Shown here: positions 37,141 through 46,676 of the stretch, in pieces
How positions within the stretch are numbered: position 1 is the stretch's first letter
Layout of the letters: every line of letters begins with the position of its first letter
NCBI GenBank assembly: GCA_015179045.1
Contig: WHUZ01000053.1
Location: 124,001-188,000, forward strand
Direction of reading: 5' to 3'
DNA from: Kalaharituber pfeilii
Taxonomy: Eukaryota > Ascomycota > Pezizomycetes > Pezizales > Pezizaceae
Length of the DNA stretch: 64,000 nt
Notes under the pieces: generated by a model
Told to the model about the DNA's origin: nothing
Seen by the model: only the letters and a program-made list of their open reading frames with translations
The model's database searches: none
Program-made: the position numbers and the translations under genes

Positions 37141-37770
37141 CAGAGAGTTTGTGGCGGGGCGATTGATTCAAGATTGGGAACGACAATTTCGCAATTCTCA
37201 TCTATATCGTTGACCCTGCCAACATGTCATGATTAATTGCCCGATAGGCGCTAGTGCATGGAGTTTCAGGTCACGTGAAAACCTACCAGTGCTAAGAACG
37301 TAAGGTTGAGTACCACCAAACCAAGTAGTAGGCAACCAGACTAACCAAGCAGCCTGTTTATGTCACAGCACCTAAGTAGGGGCAACTACCTTACAAAATA
37401 AGTAATGTTCATACACATAAGGTTAGAACCTCGATGTAAGCAGTCTCACGCACGAGACACGCAGTCATTCGATTTCCTCACAAGCTATTCGTAGTAGAAT
37501 AATAGTATTGAGCCAGAAACCTAATAACGACTCGAGGCTACAGAAGTCTAGGAAGTTACATTCATAACAAAACCCAAAATTAGCCTGGTTGCGAGAGGTA
37601 GCGCAACAAGACTAAACCTAACCATCGCTGAGCTTGCAAATCGAACCCACCTCGAAGTACCTGACTGAGATGACAGTCTAAAAAATTAAAGCACGTTAGA
37701 ACGCCCATCTGGAAACTGCCTCCAAAGAACCATTACTGACATGAATTCACAATATCCCCAAAAATATGCA
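37141..37770. other. Intergenic region
   Basis: No gene is seen. It may contain unrecognisable 5' remains of the GH31 relic (minus strand) and the 3' flank of the next minus-strand gene. Confidence 0.45.
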
Positions 37771-39657
37771 TTATGCCCTTCTTTCAATAGCTTTCCCTTT
37801 TCCATTAAAACCATTGAGTACCTTCCTTAACTTTTCCTCTGCACTTACTCCTCTTTCAGACTCATTACTACTGGCACCATTTGATCCGAAGAAGATCCAT
37901 TTACTTGTTCCCGTCCAGCTCCCTATGCCGAAAAGCCTGTTACTATAACTGCCACTAGAGCACCTTGTATTCTTTGAACTACTTCCATCAAGGGAGCCTG
38001 AAACGCTTTGAGATGTGGCTCTTCTATCTCCCATGTTCCGGTGACTAGCTAAAGGATTTGTAGAATGCCGCCTTGTGGTCATGCTATTTGAACTTTGCGA
38101 TGAACCAGGTGCAAGGACTTTGCGTGATCCAGAATTACTGTTGCGAGGCGGTGATTGCCCGTAGGACGGTGCAGGAAGGATTGTGCGAAGTTGAAGTTGA
38201 GGGGGCAATGAGAGTCTCTTAGCTGCAACAGAAGAGTCTTGATTGGGTGTGGTAGAGTTGGGTGACAGCAACATCGCAGAAGAGGACGACATCCTTCGTC
38301 GGAGCCAGCCCGGCTCCTGATGGGTGTGGTTTGGTAGAAACGGGGGAAGCAGTGATGGTGAGGTTGGTGGTGACAGACCAGTGTCTGAGCTCTGGCGAGT
38401 AATTTTGGGTATTGCCCTGGCTTCTTCACCGCTTCTTCCAGAAGCGATCGCACTATTGCCAAATCGAGCAGTAATCTCTTGGTATTTTTTGTTCAGCAGC
38501 TGATGGACCTTGGGATAGTGTGTTTGATGCGCAGAGTAGTCCGGGGCGAGTCGGTCTTGGGGTGGGAGCAGTTCGTCAATAGCAAGAAGAGTAGAAACGA
38601 TTGAACCAAGCGCAGTATATGTCCTCTCTGTAAGCTGGGCTAGATCATCAACTGCAGCGCCTGTCACGTGTGAGAGCTTTGTCTCTCGGTAGCTAAATGT
38701 TGGACCCAGCTCTTACCTCCTTTCAAGCCGCTAGCCTCTGCTGCCAGAGTCTCAGAACGTGAGTTTGTAACTTTCAAAACTTGAGCAGCAAATTTCTCTG
38801 CCTGCTGTTTCTGCCCATGAATTTCTCGCTGTGTTTGGACCGTTACTTCAATCTCTGCTTTGACGTCCTCCTTCAGCCGAAGGCAGAGGTACGAGACCCT
38901 ATCCAGAGTTCGCGTGACTGTTCAGAACTGTTAGATGAGATGTTTTCAAGGTCCAAATTAAAGGGCTAGGGTTGCGCGGGAATTACCTTCCGGATTGATT
39001 GCTTTAAGAATTCCATCAAATGAAAACGCCTCTATTGGAGGCAGTTCAACTCGCTGGGTATCCTCCTCCTATAAGATTGTGTCAGATTGTCATTAGCTCA
39101 GCTGAACAAATTTACAGGGTGCATCAGGTGGTACCAGGAAAGTGATACCAAAAGCCAAGCCATGAACGAACCTCGTAAATTGCTGGATTCATCATTCCTG
39201 CTCGAGTTGGAAGTCGCGGAGTTGCCGGTGGATTATAGGTTCTTACGACTACCGGTTGATCCAGTACTGCTGATCTGGTATGGCGATGGCCATATCGATG
39301 GCGGTTGACACTGCTAGATGTCGGAGCTTGACCTGCTGGGTCCGAGTCTGCCACGGTGCGGGTGGTAGCGGTGTGCGAATGGGGGCCTGGAGTGGCTCGT
39401 GCCTCATTTACGTTTGGGCCGCCATGGGTGCTTCCTAAGTCGTTCTGGCTGAAAAACGAGAGAAAATTTGACAAGTGGTATGAAGCTGGTAGGGAGTGTC
39501 TTCGAGTGAGCTTCAGCAGGGAAGCTCGGGCATTTGTATCCTGGCTACTATCGACGTTGGATGCGACTGATGTGCTCTTGTTGGTTCCCTTGTTGGCAGC
39601 AGCGCAGTTGGATGTGTCTTCGTTTAGGGTACCGGATTCGGTTTGTGGGGAAGGCAT
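37771..39657 (-). CDS. Uncharacterised fungal protein, coiled-coil core with Ser-rich ends
   Basis: Minus-strand exons 39657-39172, 39068-38987, 38917-38717 and 38660-37771 give 552 aa; all introns have GT-AG borders and phases agree. The conserved-looking core spans exons 2 to 4: EEDTQRVELPPIEAFSFDGI, then a heptad-rich helix (RTLDRVSYLCLRLKEDVKAE...QKQQAEKFAAQVLK) and LTERTYTALGSIVSTLLAIDELLPPQDRL. The N-terminal 160 residues and the C-terminal 220 are Ser/Thr/Pro/Asn-rich and probably disordered. A basic, lysine-rich C-terminus (KLRKVLNGFNGKGKAIERR) ends the protein. I do not recognise a named family. No signal peptide or membrane segment is visible. A 23-base G run lies 62 bases upstream of the start codon. 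Confidence 0.8.
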
Positions 39658-39718
39658 TGAGGGGGTGGGGGTGCGGGGGGGGGGATGTGGTTGGGTGAGA
39701 GGGGAGTTTAGGTGGGGC

Positions 39719-39741
39719 GGGGGGGGGGGGGGGGGGGGGGG
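39719..39741. repeat. 23-base G run in a G-rich tract
   Basis: An uninterrupted G run at the end of an 80-base tract of GGGG clusters; the minus-strand gene starting at 39657 would carry it as a C-rich leader or promoter. Confidence 0.85.
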
Positions 39742-40928
39742 TTAACTTGGCCCAGTGGAACGCTACGTATGATGGGGCCTCACGCGTGGCCAGTTTGCTA
39801 GTGTTTCTATTTTATTTTGCACTCTGGTGGGGGGCCAGTCGGCGAGCGGGAAGGCCTGGCGAGCTACAACAGGAGAGGTTCGGGGTGTCGAGCGCGAACG
39901 GGGACACTAATGGGTGCGGAGGCTTCGACGCACGCCGGGCGACACCACGCCTCACTGGCAAGATGATACCGTGAGCCTCCAGGAGGCCTGCCATTGCCAG
40001 AGACGTGGCAGAGGCCTTGGCAGATGCGCAGGCCGATGCTCTGCAGCATCTCGTCGGCGCTGCAGAAATGCTGCATCGTAATTGGGGCTACAGATATCAG
40101 GACCGCGTGCGACTGACTGTTCGGCTGCCGCCAAGGTGCGCGTGACCTATGATATGCGTGTTGCGCGAGGCTGCTATGGCCGGTACCGAAGCTGCCCGTC
40201 AGTCTCGGGCCGGGCGCGAGGCGGGGGTGCGCTGCCACAATACGAGGCGCGCAGCTTCCGGGAATATTTTATCTTCGGGGGGAGGGAAGGGAAAACAGTA
40301 GCACCGGTATGCACTCGGCATACAAGACTACACCATCAGGGGACTGTAGCACGGCGAGCTTGGAGTTACACGGAGCTAAAAAGGTGGTCCAACTTTGCTC
40401 TCGTGCCCAGAACTCTGTCTAGCTTGAGCAGCCCGGCCGATTAATTCTTAGTTTTGTCTCCATGTTGATATCAGCTCTCCAAGTTAATTCTTCTTGCGGC
40501 AGGCTATCTATGTATTTGCCCGCACTAATTGTGCTCTCACACTGGAGATATCAGATTTGTGATGAGCCTTATGGGCGCTGCACGATGATAAGAAACTCAG
40601 TAATTCAGTGCAAGTTGCGTATGCCCGCTCGATTCCGCGGTCGTGAACTGGCGCCGCCGCATTTGTGTTTAGTCATCCTGGGCACGCTTGGGATGCTCCA
40701 CCGCCCACTGCGTGGCAGAGGCCCTCCGTATGCGGCAGGGCGGCGGTGCCCCTCAGACCGAGGCTCGTAGCGGGGGGCGCGGTGCGGGGGGCGCGGTGCG
40801 GCGTGCGGCCAGCCCAGGCCGGCCAGCCCAGGACACCGGCGGCCATGCGCTCGCACGCCTCGGTGGGACAGGGCGTGCGCAGCCCATTCAAAAGCTCCTC
40901 CTCCTCGCGCTGCGACAACCACACCCAC

Positions 40929-40951
40929 AGCAGCAGCAGCAGCAGCAGCAA
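40929..40951. repeat. (CAG)n microsatellite
   Basis: About seven CAG/AGC units about 210 bases upstream of the proposed start of the plus-strand gene. Confidence 0.8.
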
Positions 40952-41162
40952 TAGCGGCCCCCCTCCTCCACTACCACCACCACCATTTTCCCCCTCCCCA
41001 CCCCCCCGGACTACGAGTCTCGGCAGCCGAACCCTAAGCGCAGCGAATCTTTTGCTCGCAAGAATCCTTACATCGAAAAGGGTCATTGCAACGTCAGCTC
41101 ATCGGCCTGCTGCTGTTCCGGAAAGCCAAAAGGAAACCCACCGCCTGCTTTCGCTCGCAAAC

Positions 41163-42998
41163 ATGGGGCTCCCCAGTAAGGCCTATCCTTCCAGCTGATT
41201 CGCTATCTCACAAAAGCTAACATATTCCTGCCTTGGTTGAGTGCTGAATAAGGCGCCCAAGGCCTCCACCGAGGATCCCGCAACGAAATCGGCTATGGAA
41301 AATGCGCGGGATCCTCCTGTGCACGAGCCGACCGCAGGCCCATCCTCGACCATTGGAATAAATGCAGCAGGAAATATTGATGAACGTACCGTTCGTTGGG
41401 AACGACTCCAAACTCTAAGGAATAGGCTTGTGGATCGGATGTACCGTCTCGAGATGGAGGATCTTCTGAACTCTTCCAGTAACCGGGAAACTAGCTCCAA
41501 CAATAACCCCACCGAGGGCGCAGCTGGCTCAAGATCAGATAGTCAGCATTCAGGCAGTGCATCATCTTCTTCTCGCCCAGTTCCTATTCCGATCGGCCGG
41601 GCCATTCAGCTCTCGGGTGCACCTTCTAGTGAAAATGGTATTGAGGTTGTTAGAAGCTGGGTAGCTCTTCATCATGGAAACGGGGTCCCAGAAGCTCTTA
41701 GGGCAGAGGGTGAAGAAGATAATACTCAGCAGAGACGCCAAGGAGGGGAGACAGATGCACAAAGAGGAGCTAGTGGGAGGAGACGAGCCGTTGACAGTGG
41801 AGAAGCCTTGCTTACTCTGGATGAATTTCTTCGAGAGTCCCGTGCAAATCGTGAAGTTGGTGACGTGCCGGTGTCTTCATCCAGCCAGAACTCCTCTGTT
41901 CAAAATCCATCCCAATCTCGTGCAGGTGACAGGAGAGGTTGGACCCCCCGCGAATCTCGATATCAACCCAGCTTTACGAGACATACGAGACGAGACCCAG
42001 CTGACGTGAATAGTGCAGGTCAAGCAGATGACCCAGTCATTTCTGTGCCTCAAACTCTTCCCGCTGCTACATGGTGGACACTGCCTGCTGGGCAGTACTT
42101 AGCGCCTTCGAACCAAGAAACGTTTGATACATTCATCAACCACATTAGAAGGATTGGCCAGCTGCAGGACGCGATGTTGGCAACCATTAGATCGACTAGC
42201 ACATCCAGTGCGTCTTCTCCGGCAGAAAGTACTGCTACGGGTGGGCAAGCAGAAGCGACACAATCTAGGACGGGGACTACAACTGCAAGTGGGACAACGA
42301 ATTCCGGCAGTTCAGAAGTTACGTTGTCTCCGCTCACGCAAGCCCTTTTGAGGTCAACGGCTACTTCTACCACCACTCCAGCCGCAGCTAACGGCACGAA
42401 TACAGGCTCTTCCACGTCAAACAATGCTTCAAATGCCTCCAGCATCAGCTCTGCCGAAGCGCGTTTACGTGCTATGCAGACGCGTATGGATATTCTTGCA
42501 TCAGAATTCAGCTTGCTCCGTTCTACCTGGGCCATGTCGCACGTTGAAACCCAAGGCTATGAGCGCTCCCTGCGTAGGCTTCAGGAGTATTTGCCAAGTG
42601 CAAGAAGAGCGGAGAGGTTGAGAAGAGGTGAAAGGGGTAGTGCTGCTGCATTGAATTACGACGAGTTGTATGGAGAAGCAGCGAGGGAGGAGTTGTTTCC
42701 AAGGAACCCGTGGGGAGACTCAGAGGCGGAGAGGAACAGAGAGAGGCTGAGAATTGCGGCAGCTTGGGCATTGGCGAGAGGGGAGAGTAGTAGAAACCAG
42801 GGGTCGGGTTCGGGGGCAACGGAGGGAACGGCAGCGAGCGGGGCGGTTGCGGCTAGCGGGGGAACAGCAAGCAATGTGCTTGAAGGTAGTGGTGTAGGGA
42901 CTACTGCGACGCAGAGGTTTTCGCCGTCGGAAAGGGAGTTACAGAAGGATTTGCTGGCGGCGAAAATGGAGGAATTGATATTAAAGGGAATGCGTTGA
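41163..42998 (+). CDS. Uncharacterised Ser/Thr-rich protein with helical segments
   Basis: The proposed structure is a 13-base first exon (41163-41175, MGLP plus one base) and a long second exon (41242-42998), giving about 589 aa. The 66-base intron has a GTAAGG donor, a GCTAAC branch point at 41215 and a weak GAG acceptor. If the intron is wrong, the first ATG of the long frame is at 41295. The protein is dominated by Ser, Thr, Ala and Gly. It includes helical segments: DERTVRWERLQTLRNRLVDRM near 60-80, QETFDTFINHIRRIGQLQDAM near 300, and RLRAMQTRMDILASEFSLLRS near 415-435. A charged stretch near 470-520 and LAAKMEELILKGMR form the C-terminus. No known domain is recognised. Length, codon-like composition and lack of stops support a real gene. 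Confidence 0.7.
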
Positions 42999-43173
42999 TG
43001 CCAAATACCACATTTCGTATGGCCTCTCATCTGGCCTTCCCTTTTCCTGGCTATCCTCTTTAACCTATACATACCAAATTTTTTCTCCATTTCTAGGTTT
43101 TACTCGTTTTTAGTCCTGTTATTCTGAGCTTTATCGTATGGAAAAAAGTTCTCCAATGTTTTCTGTGTTTGCG

Positions 43174-43175
<2 letters not shown>

Positions 43176-43207
<32 letters not shown>
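43176..43207. repeat. 32-base poly-T run
   Basis: An uninterrupted T run 180 bases after the stop codon of the plus-strand gene. Confidence 0.85.
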
Positions 43208-43208
<1 letters not shown>

Positions 43209-43937
43209 GTAATTTGCTTGTTTATAGTTTCAGATTTTGAGCGTTGAAATTTCAGGACCCTTTTCATGCGGGGTTTTGCGTTAAGTTCTCATTGTTACTT
43301 CGTGATTTGTTTGCTAAGTTTGAGAAGATGGGATTATATCCGTTGGTGGGCTGAGGGGAGGTTTGCGGGGTGGGGGAGTTGAGAGGATAATGGAGAGCGG
43401 AGCTGGGGCAGTTAGGGGCGTTGATTATTATCTTACTTTTTCCTTCGAGTTTACTATATGGTCGTTCTTAACTGCAAACTACTCCTTTAATAACAAGGTG
43501 AGGCGAATATTTTGGGGAAGGGTGAGGCATTGGCATACATGCATGGGCGGTGTTGGTTGTTGGTAGTTGGGAAATAGACAGATAAACAAGGCAATCTCTA
43601 AAATTCTCTTTTTATTCTCGTTGGCAAACTCATTCATTCGTTGGATACATGCAAGGGGGAGAAGGAAGAAAGTTTGTACTCATCCTCCTCTCTTCCTTCG
43701 TGTGGAGAGAAAATGTTGAAGAATACACATGTAAGTTGGGGTGACACTTGCGCCCAGAAAGAAATGCACGACAGGAAAACAAAACTCTACTTCGTTCTTA
43801 ATTCACACAAAACTTCTCCAAAGTCACTTGATTTGTTTTCCTTTCCTTTCCTTTCCTTTCGTACTTTTGCCCATGTAGGTAGTTTCGGGGGAAGCCCGTT
43901 TGGGAAAGTATGTGAAGTTATATACTTTATGTAAATA

Positions 43938-44017
43938 CTAGCCAGTAAAATATGTATTCGGACAGGGGCACTAAGGCACATTATGCGCTACGTCCGAATA
44001 CATATTTTACTAGCTAG
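43938..44017. mobile_element. 80-bp miniature inverted-repeat element, TA-flanked
   Basis: The two ends are inverted repeats of about 26 bases with one mismatch (left CTAGCCAGTAAAATATGTA..., right end the complement of CTAGCTAGTAAAATATGTA...), flanked by TA on both sides (43936-43937 and 44018-44019). The interior CGGACAGGGG...CATTATGCGCTA matches the 45288-45605 element. It looks like a minimal non-autonomous element or solo derivative of the same family. Confidence 0.75.
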
Positions 44018-44935
44018 TAATCATTCGTACCTTTGAAAGTCTATCAACTTAAGAGATGGCTATATATGATGATGATGATGATGGTTGATTGGGGTAGAAT
44101 GTAGGGAAGTTATATAGCAGGTACCTGTGGAGTTTTGTCGTTTGGAGTGAAGAAGAGGCGTATGACGTGGTGATGCTTCTTAGCGGGTATCAATTGCTAA
44201 GCAAATGTCGTGGGGGGTGTTGGGTGCGTCATACATTAGGCTCATCAAGGTAAATATATCCAACATAATCCGGATGCAATTTTATCGTCACGGTATAGAA
44301 CAAATTTGACCAGTTACCCTGAGCTGACGCTGACTGTAAGGATAAAATCATACATACTTACTAGTAAGGAGGAGTACATGCAACTTGTATGTAGATATTG
44401 CTCCGGAGGAGTCACGGAGATTATTTACGTAAGTTACTTTAAACTCTACATTAGGTAGAAATCAGAGTAGGTTTCGCGAATGACTTCCAAAAGCAATGTA
44501 TGGGCGAGTGAAATCCGGAGATGCTCAAATACAGCTAGCCAATAACGGGCACGAGAACAAAAGTATAGCTAAGAACAACAAAAAAAAGATAAAAAATTAT
44601 TAGGAGAATACAAAGACAGCAAAACACGTTACATCATTACATTCCACAATCCACTGTCCCGCATCTCTTTTGTCCTCATTCCATCACGTTCAGAGTAATC
44701 AGAAAAATGTAGCAGTGCAAGTAGGAATCATATCCCTAAGTGCAACACCAGCAACTCCGGCACTCGCTCCTCATTTTATAAACACTCGTTACTCGTGACA
44801 ATACCGCCTTCGCCTCGGCTCACTCATTATATTACCGACCCCAACCCTCGTCACACTACTTACTGCTCAACACTCAATCTATCGCGAACACTGCTCCTAA
44901 ATATTAAATGTAGGTAGACTTTCTTTTCAGACACA

Positions 44936-44974
44936 TCGGGCTTTGCCCCCGCAGCCTTCGGCTAGCGCCCCCCG
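44936..44974. repeat. GC-rich double-hairpin cluster
   Basis: About 39 bases of very high GC sit within AT-rich DNA. Two small palindromic units can be read: CGGGCTTTGCCCCCG and GCCTTCGGC, followed by GCGCCCCCCG. It resembles the short GC clusters scattered in fungal mitochondrial genomes. Confidence 0.5.
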
Positions 44975-45287
44975 TTTTAAATAATAAAAAGATATTGTTA
45001 TAACAAATAAATAACCTTACATAACATCCTCTGGTCAAAATTGAAGCACTTCGTTTTTCGATAATACTATCAAAATCGTCTTTCCCGTATTCATTTATCA
45101 CAATGCGATTCCGGTTAAGCGCATGCTAGCTGAAGCCAAATGTCTGCTTGAACGACTCGGGGCAGATGTCATCTTAAAAACTAGGGAGATCGTGTACGGG
45201 ATGCTCATATGACAGGTTGTAGTCGAAGAATATCTAGGCGATACTATTGGCTACACTGAACGACCTAGTGTAGCATTATTTGTCCTA

Positions 45288-45605
45288 CTAGACAGAAAAA
45301 TAAGTATTTGGACAGGGGATAATGCATATTATGCGCTATGCGGTATTTGGCAGAAACTAGCATATTTTCGTATGCTTGGCAGTAAAGAATAGGTGTAAAA
45401 GTCCAAATTCATTATGTCAGCTGTCCAAATTTCATCACGTCAGCTGTCCAAATACTTTCTTACATAATGAAGTTGGACACCCTATCACAAAATTTGGACT
45501 GTCTTATGGCTATCACCAGACGAAAATATGCTAGTTTCTGCCGAATACTGCATGGCGCATAAATATGCATTTATCCCCTGTCCAAATACTTATTTTTCTG
45601 TCTAG
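45288..45605. mobile_element. 318-bp MITE-like element with long terminal inverted repeats
   Basis: Both ends begin CTAGACAGAAAAATAAGTAT, continue TTGGACAGGGGATAA, and pair as imperfect inverted repeats of about 90-100 bases that also include GGCAGAAACTAGCATATTTTCG. A TA dinucleotide flanks each side (45286-45287 and 45606-45607), the target duplication of Tc1/mariner/pogo-type transposons. The inside holds two CAGCTGTCCAAAT copies and no coding frame, so the element is non-autonomous. The superfamily is inferred from TA and TIR structure only. Confidence 0.85.
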
Positions 45606-46676
45606 TATTATACTAGTAATACGGTACGGTAACTCTAGGTAACGACAGGGATATGCAACCCGTTTTTAGCTAACATCAGGGGGATTTGACCTAAATCAGC
45701 AAGTTTTGGACAATAGGTGCATACGCTTAAATCTACCACCTCATGTGCATATGCAATCTACACATGAAAGCTCCAGTTTCTACCATCATGAGCCAGCAAA
45801 CATCCGCTACAACAGCAGTGAGTTCACATGCTTTTACTCCTTCAGGCTCAAGTAACATATGTATTACTAGTAGCATAAGTCTCAATGGTGGTTGTGATCA
45901 CATGTTCGATTTTGGCATTCTCCGAGGTGCTGAGTATGGTGACGTTACAAATGCGTCGATATGCAATGGTAATGTTGGTGACTTGGGGGAAATCAGCTAC
46001 CATCCTCTCATTTAGGCTTAGTTGATTGACACGGGTTACCTAACATAACGCATAACTGACAACCACTATTATATTCAATGAGGGGGGAACCCGATGTGGA
46101 GATAGGAGTCGTGGGCGACGAGTTGAGTAATGGAAGGAACGATAAAATTGTATAGTTCGGCGAGCAGAGTGATGCTGGTGAGGAGCCCAGCGGTGGCTGG
46201 GCTGGTGGTTCTGCACTTGGGGTATGATTCCTCCCTAAGTACAGTCCCACAGCACTACCACTATCCAGCGCAATTTCGAACGAGTAATTAAACAAGCGTT
46301 AAAGATAATCATATTAATGAAATATTCTGATAAAATCTACAGGCGCAAAAAAGAAAAAAAAAAGAGTACAGAGAAGGTCCCTCCATCCATTCAGTTAACC
46401 AAGAAAATGAACCGAAGACACAAAAGAGTATCTATTCTCAACGGAAGAGAACAACCATCAACAAAACCAATAACAAAGAAAGAAGAAGGAAAAAAAAAAG
46501 AAAAAAAAAAAAAGAATTAATAAAAAAGAATCATGATAATGATAAATAGAAAAATAAATGAATAAAAATGGAGGAAACAAAAAAGCTAAGATAGCATACG
46601 GAGCAAATGAATCACTCAATTACCCTCACATCTCCACACACCCCTCCACGATGTCCTTTCTTCCCATCTCATCACC

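Larger units (their letters stand above)
39658..41162. promoter_or_regulatory. Divergent intergenic region with a G23 run
   Basis: About 1.5 kb separate two genes transcribed apart. Next to the minus-strand gene it is extremely G-rich on the plus strand (39660-39741). Toward the plus-strand gene it is C-rich with a (CAG)n repeat near 40929-40951. Open frames here are low-complexity and have no recognisable domain. Confidence 0.5.
42999..46676. other. 3.7-kb intergenic region with miniature transposable elements
   Basis: The region lies between convergent genes. It contains a 32-base T run (43176-43207), a TTTCC repeat (about 43840-43860), a GAT repeat (44064-44082), two related inverted-repeat elements (43938-44017 and 45288-45605), a GC-rich hairpin cluster (44936-44974) and A-rich stretches near 46340-46530. 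No gene is recognised. Confidence 0.6.
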
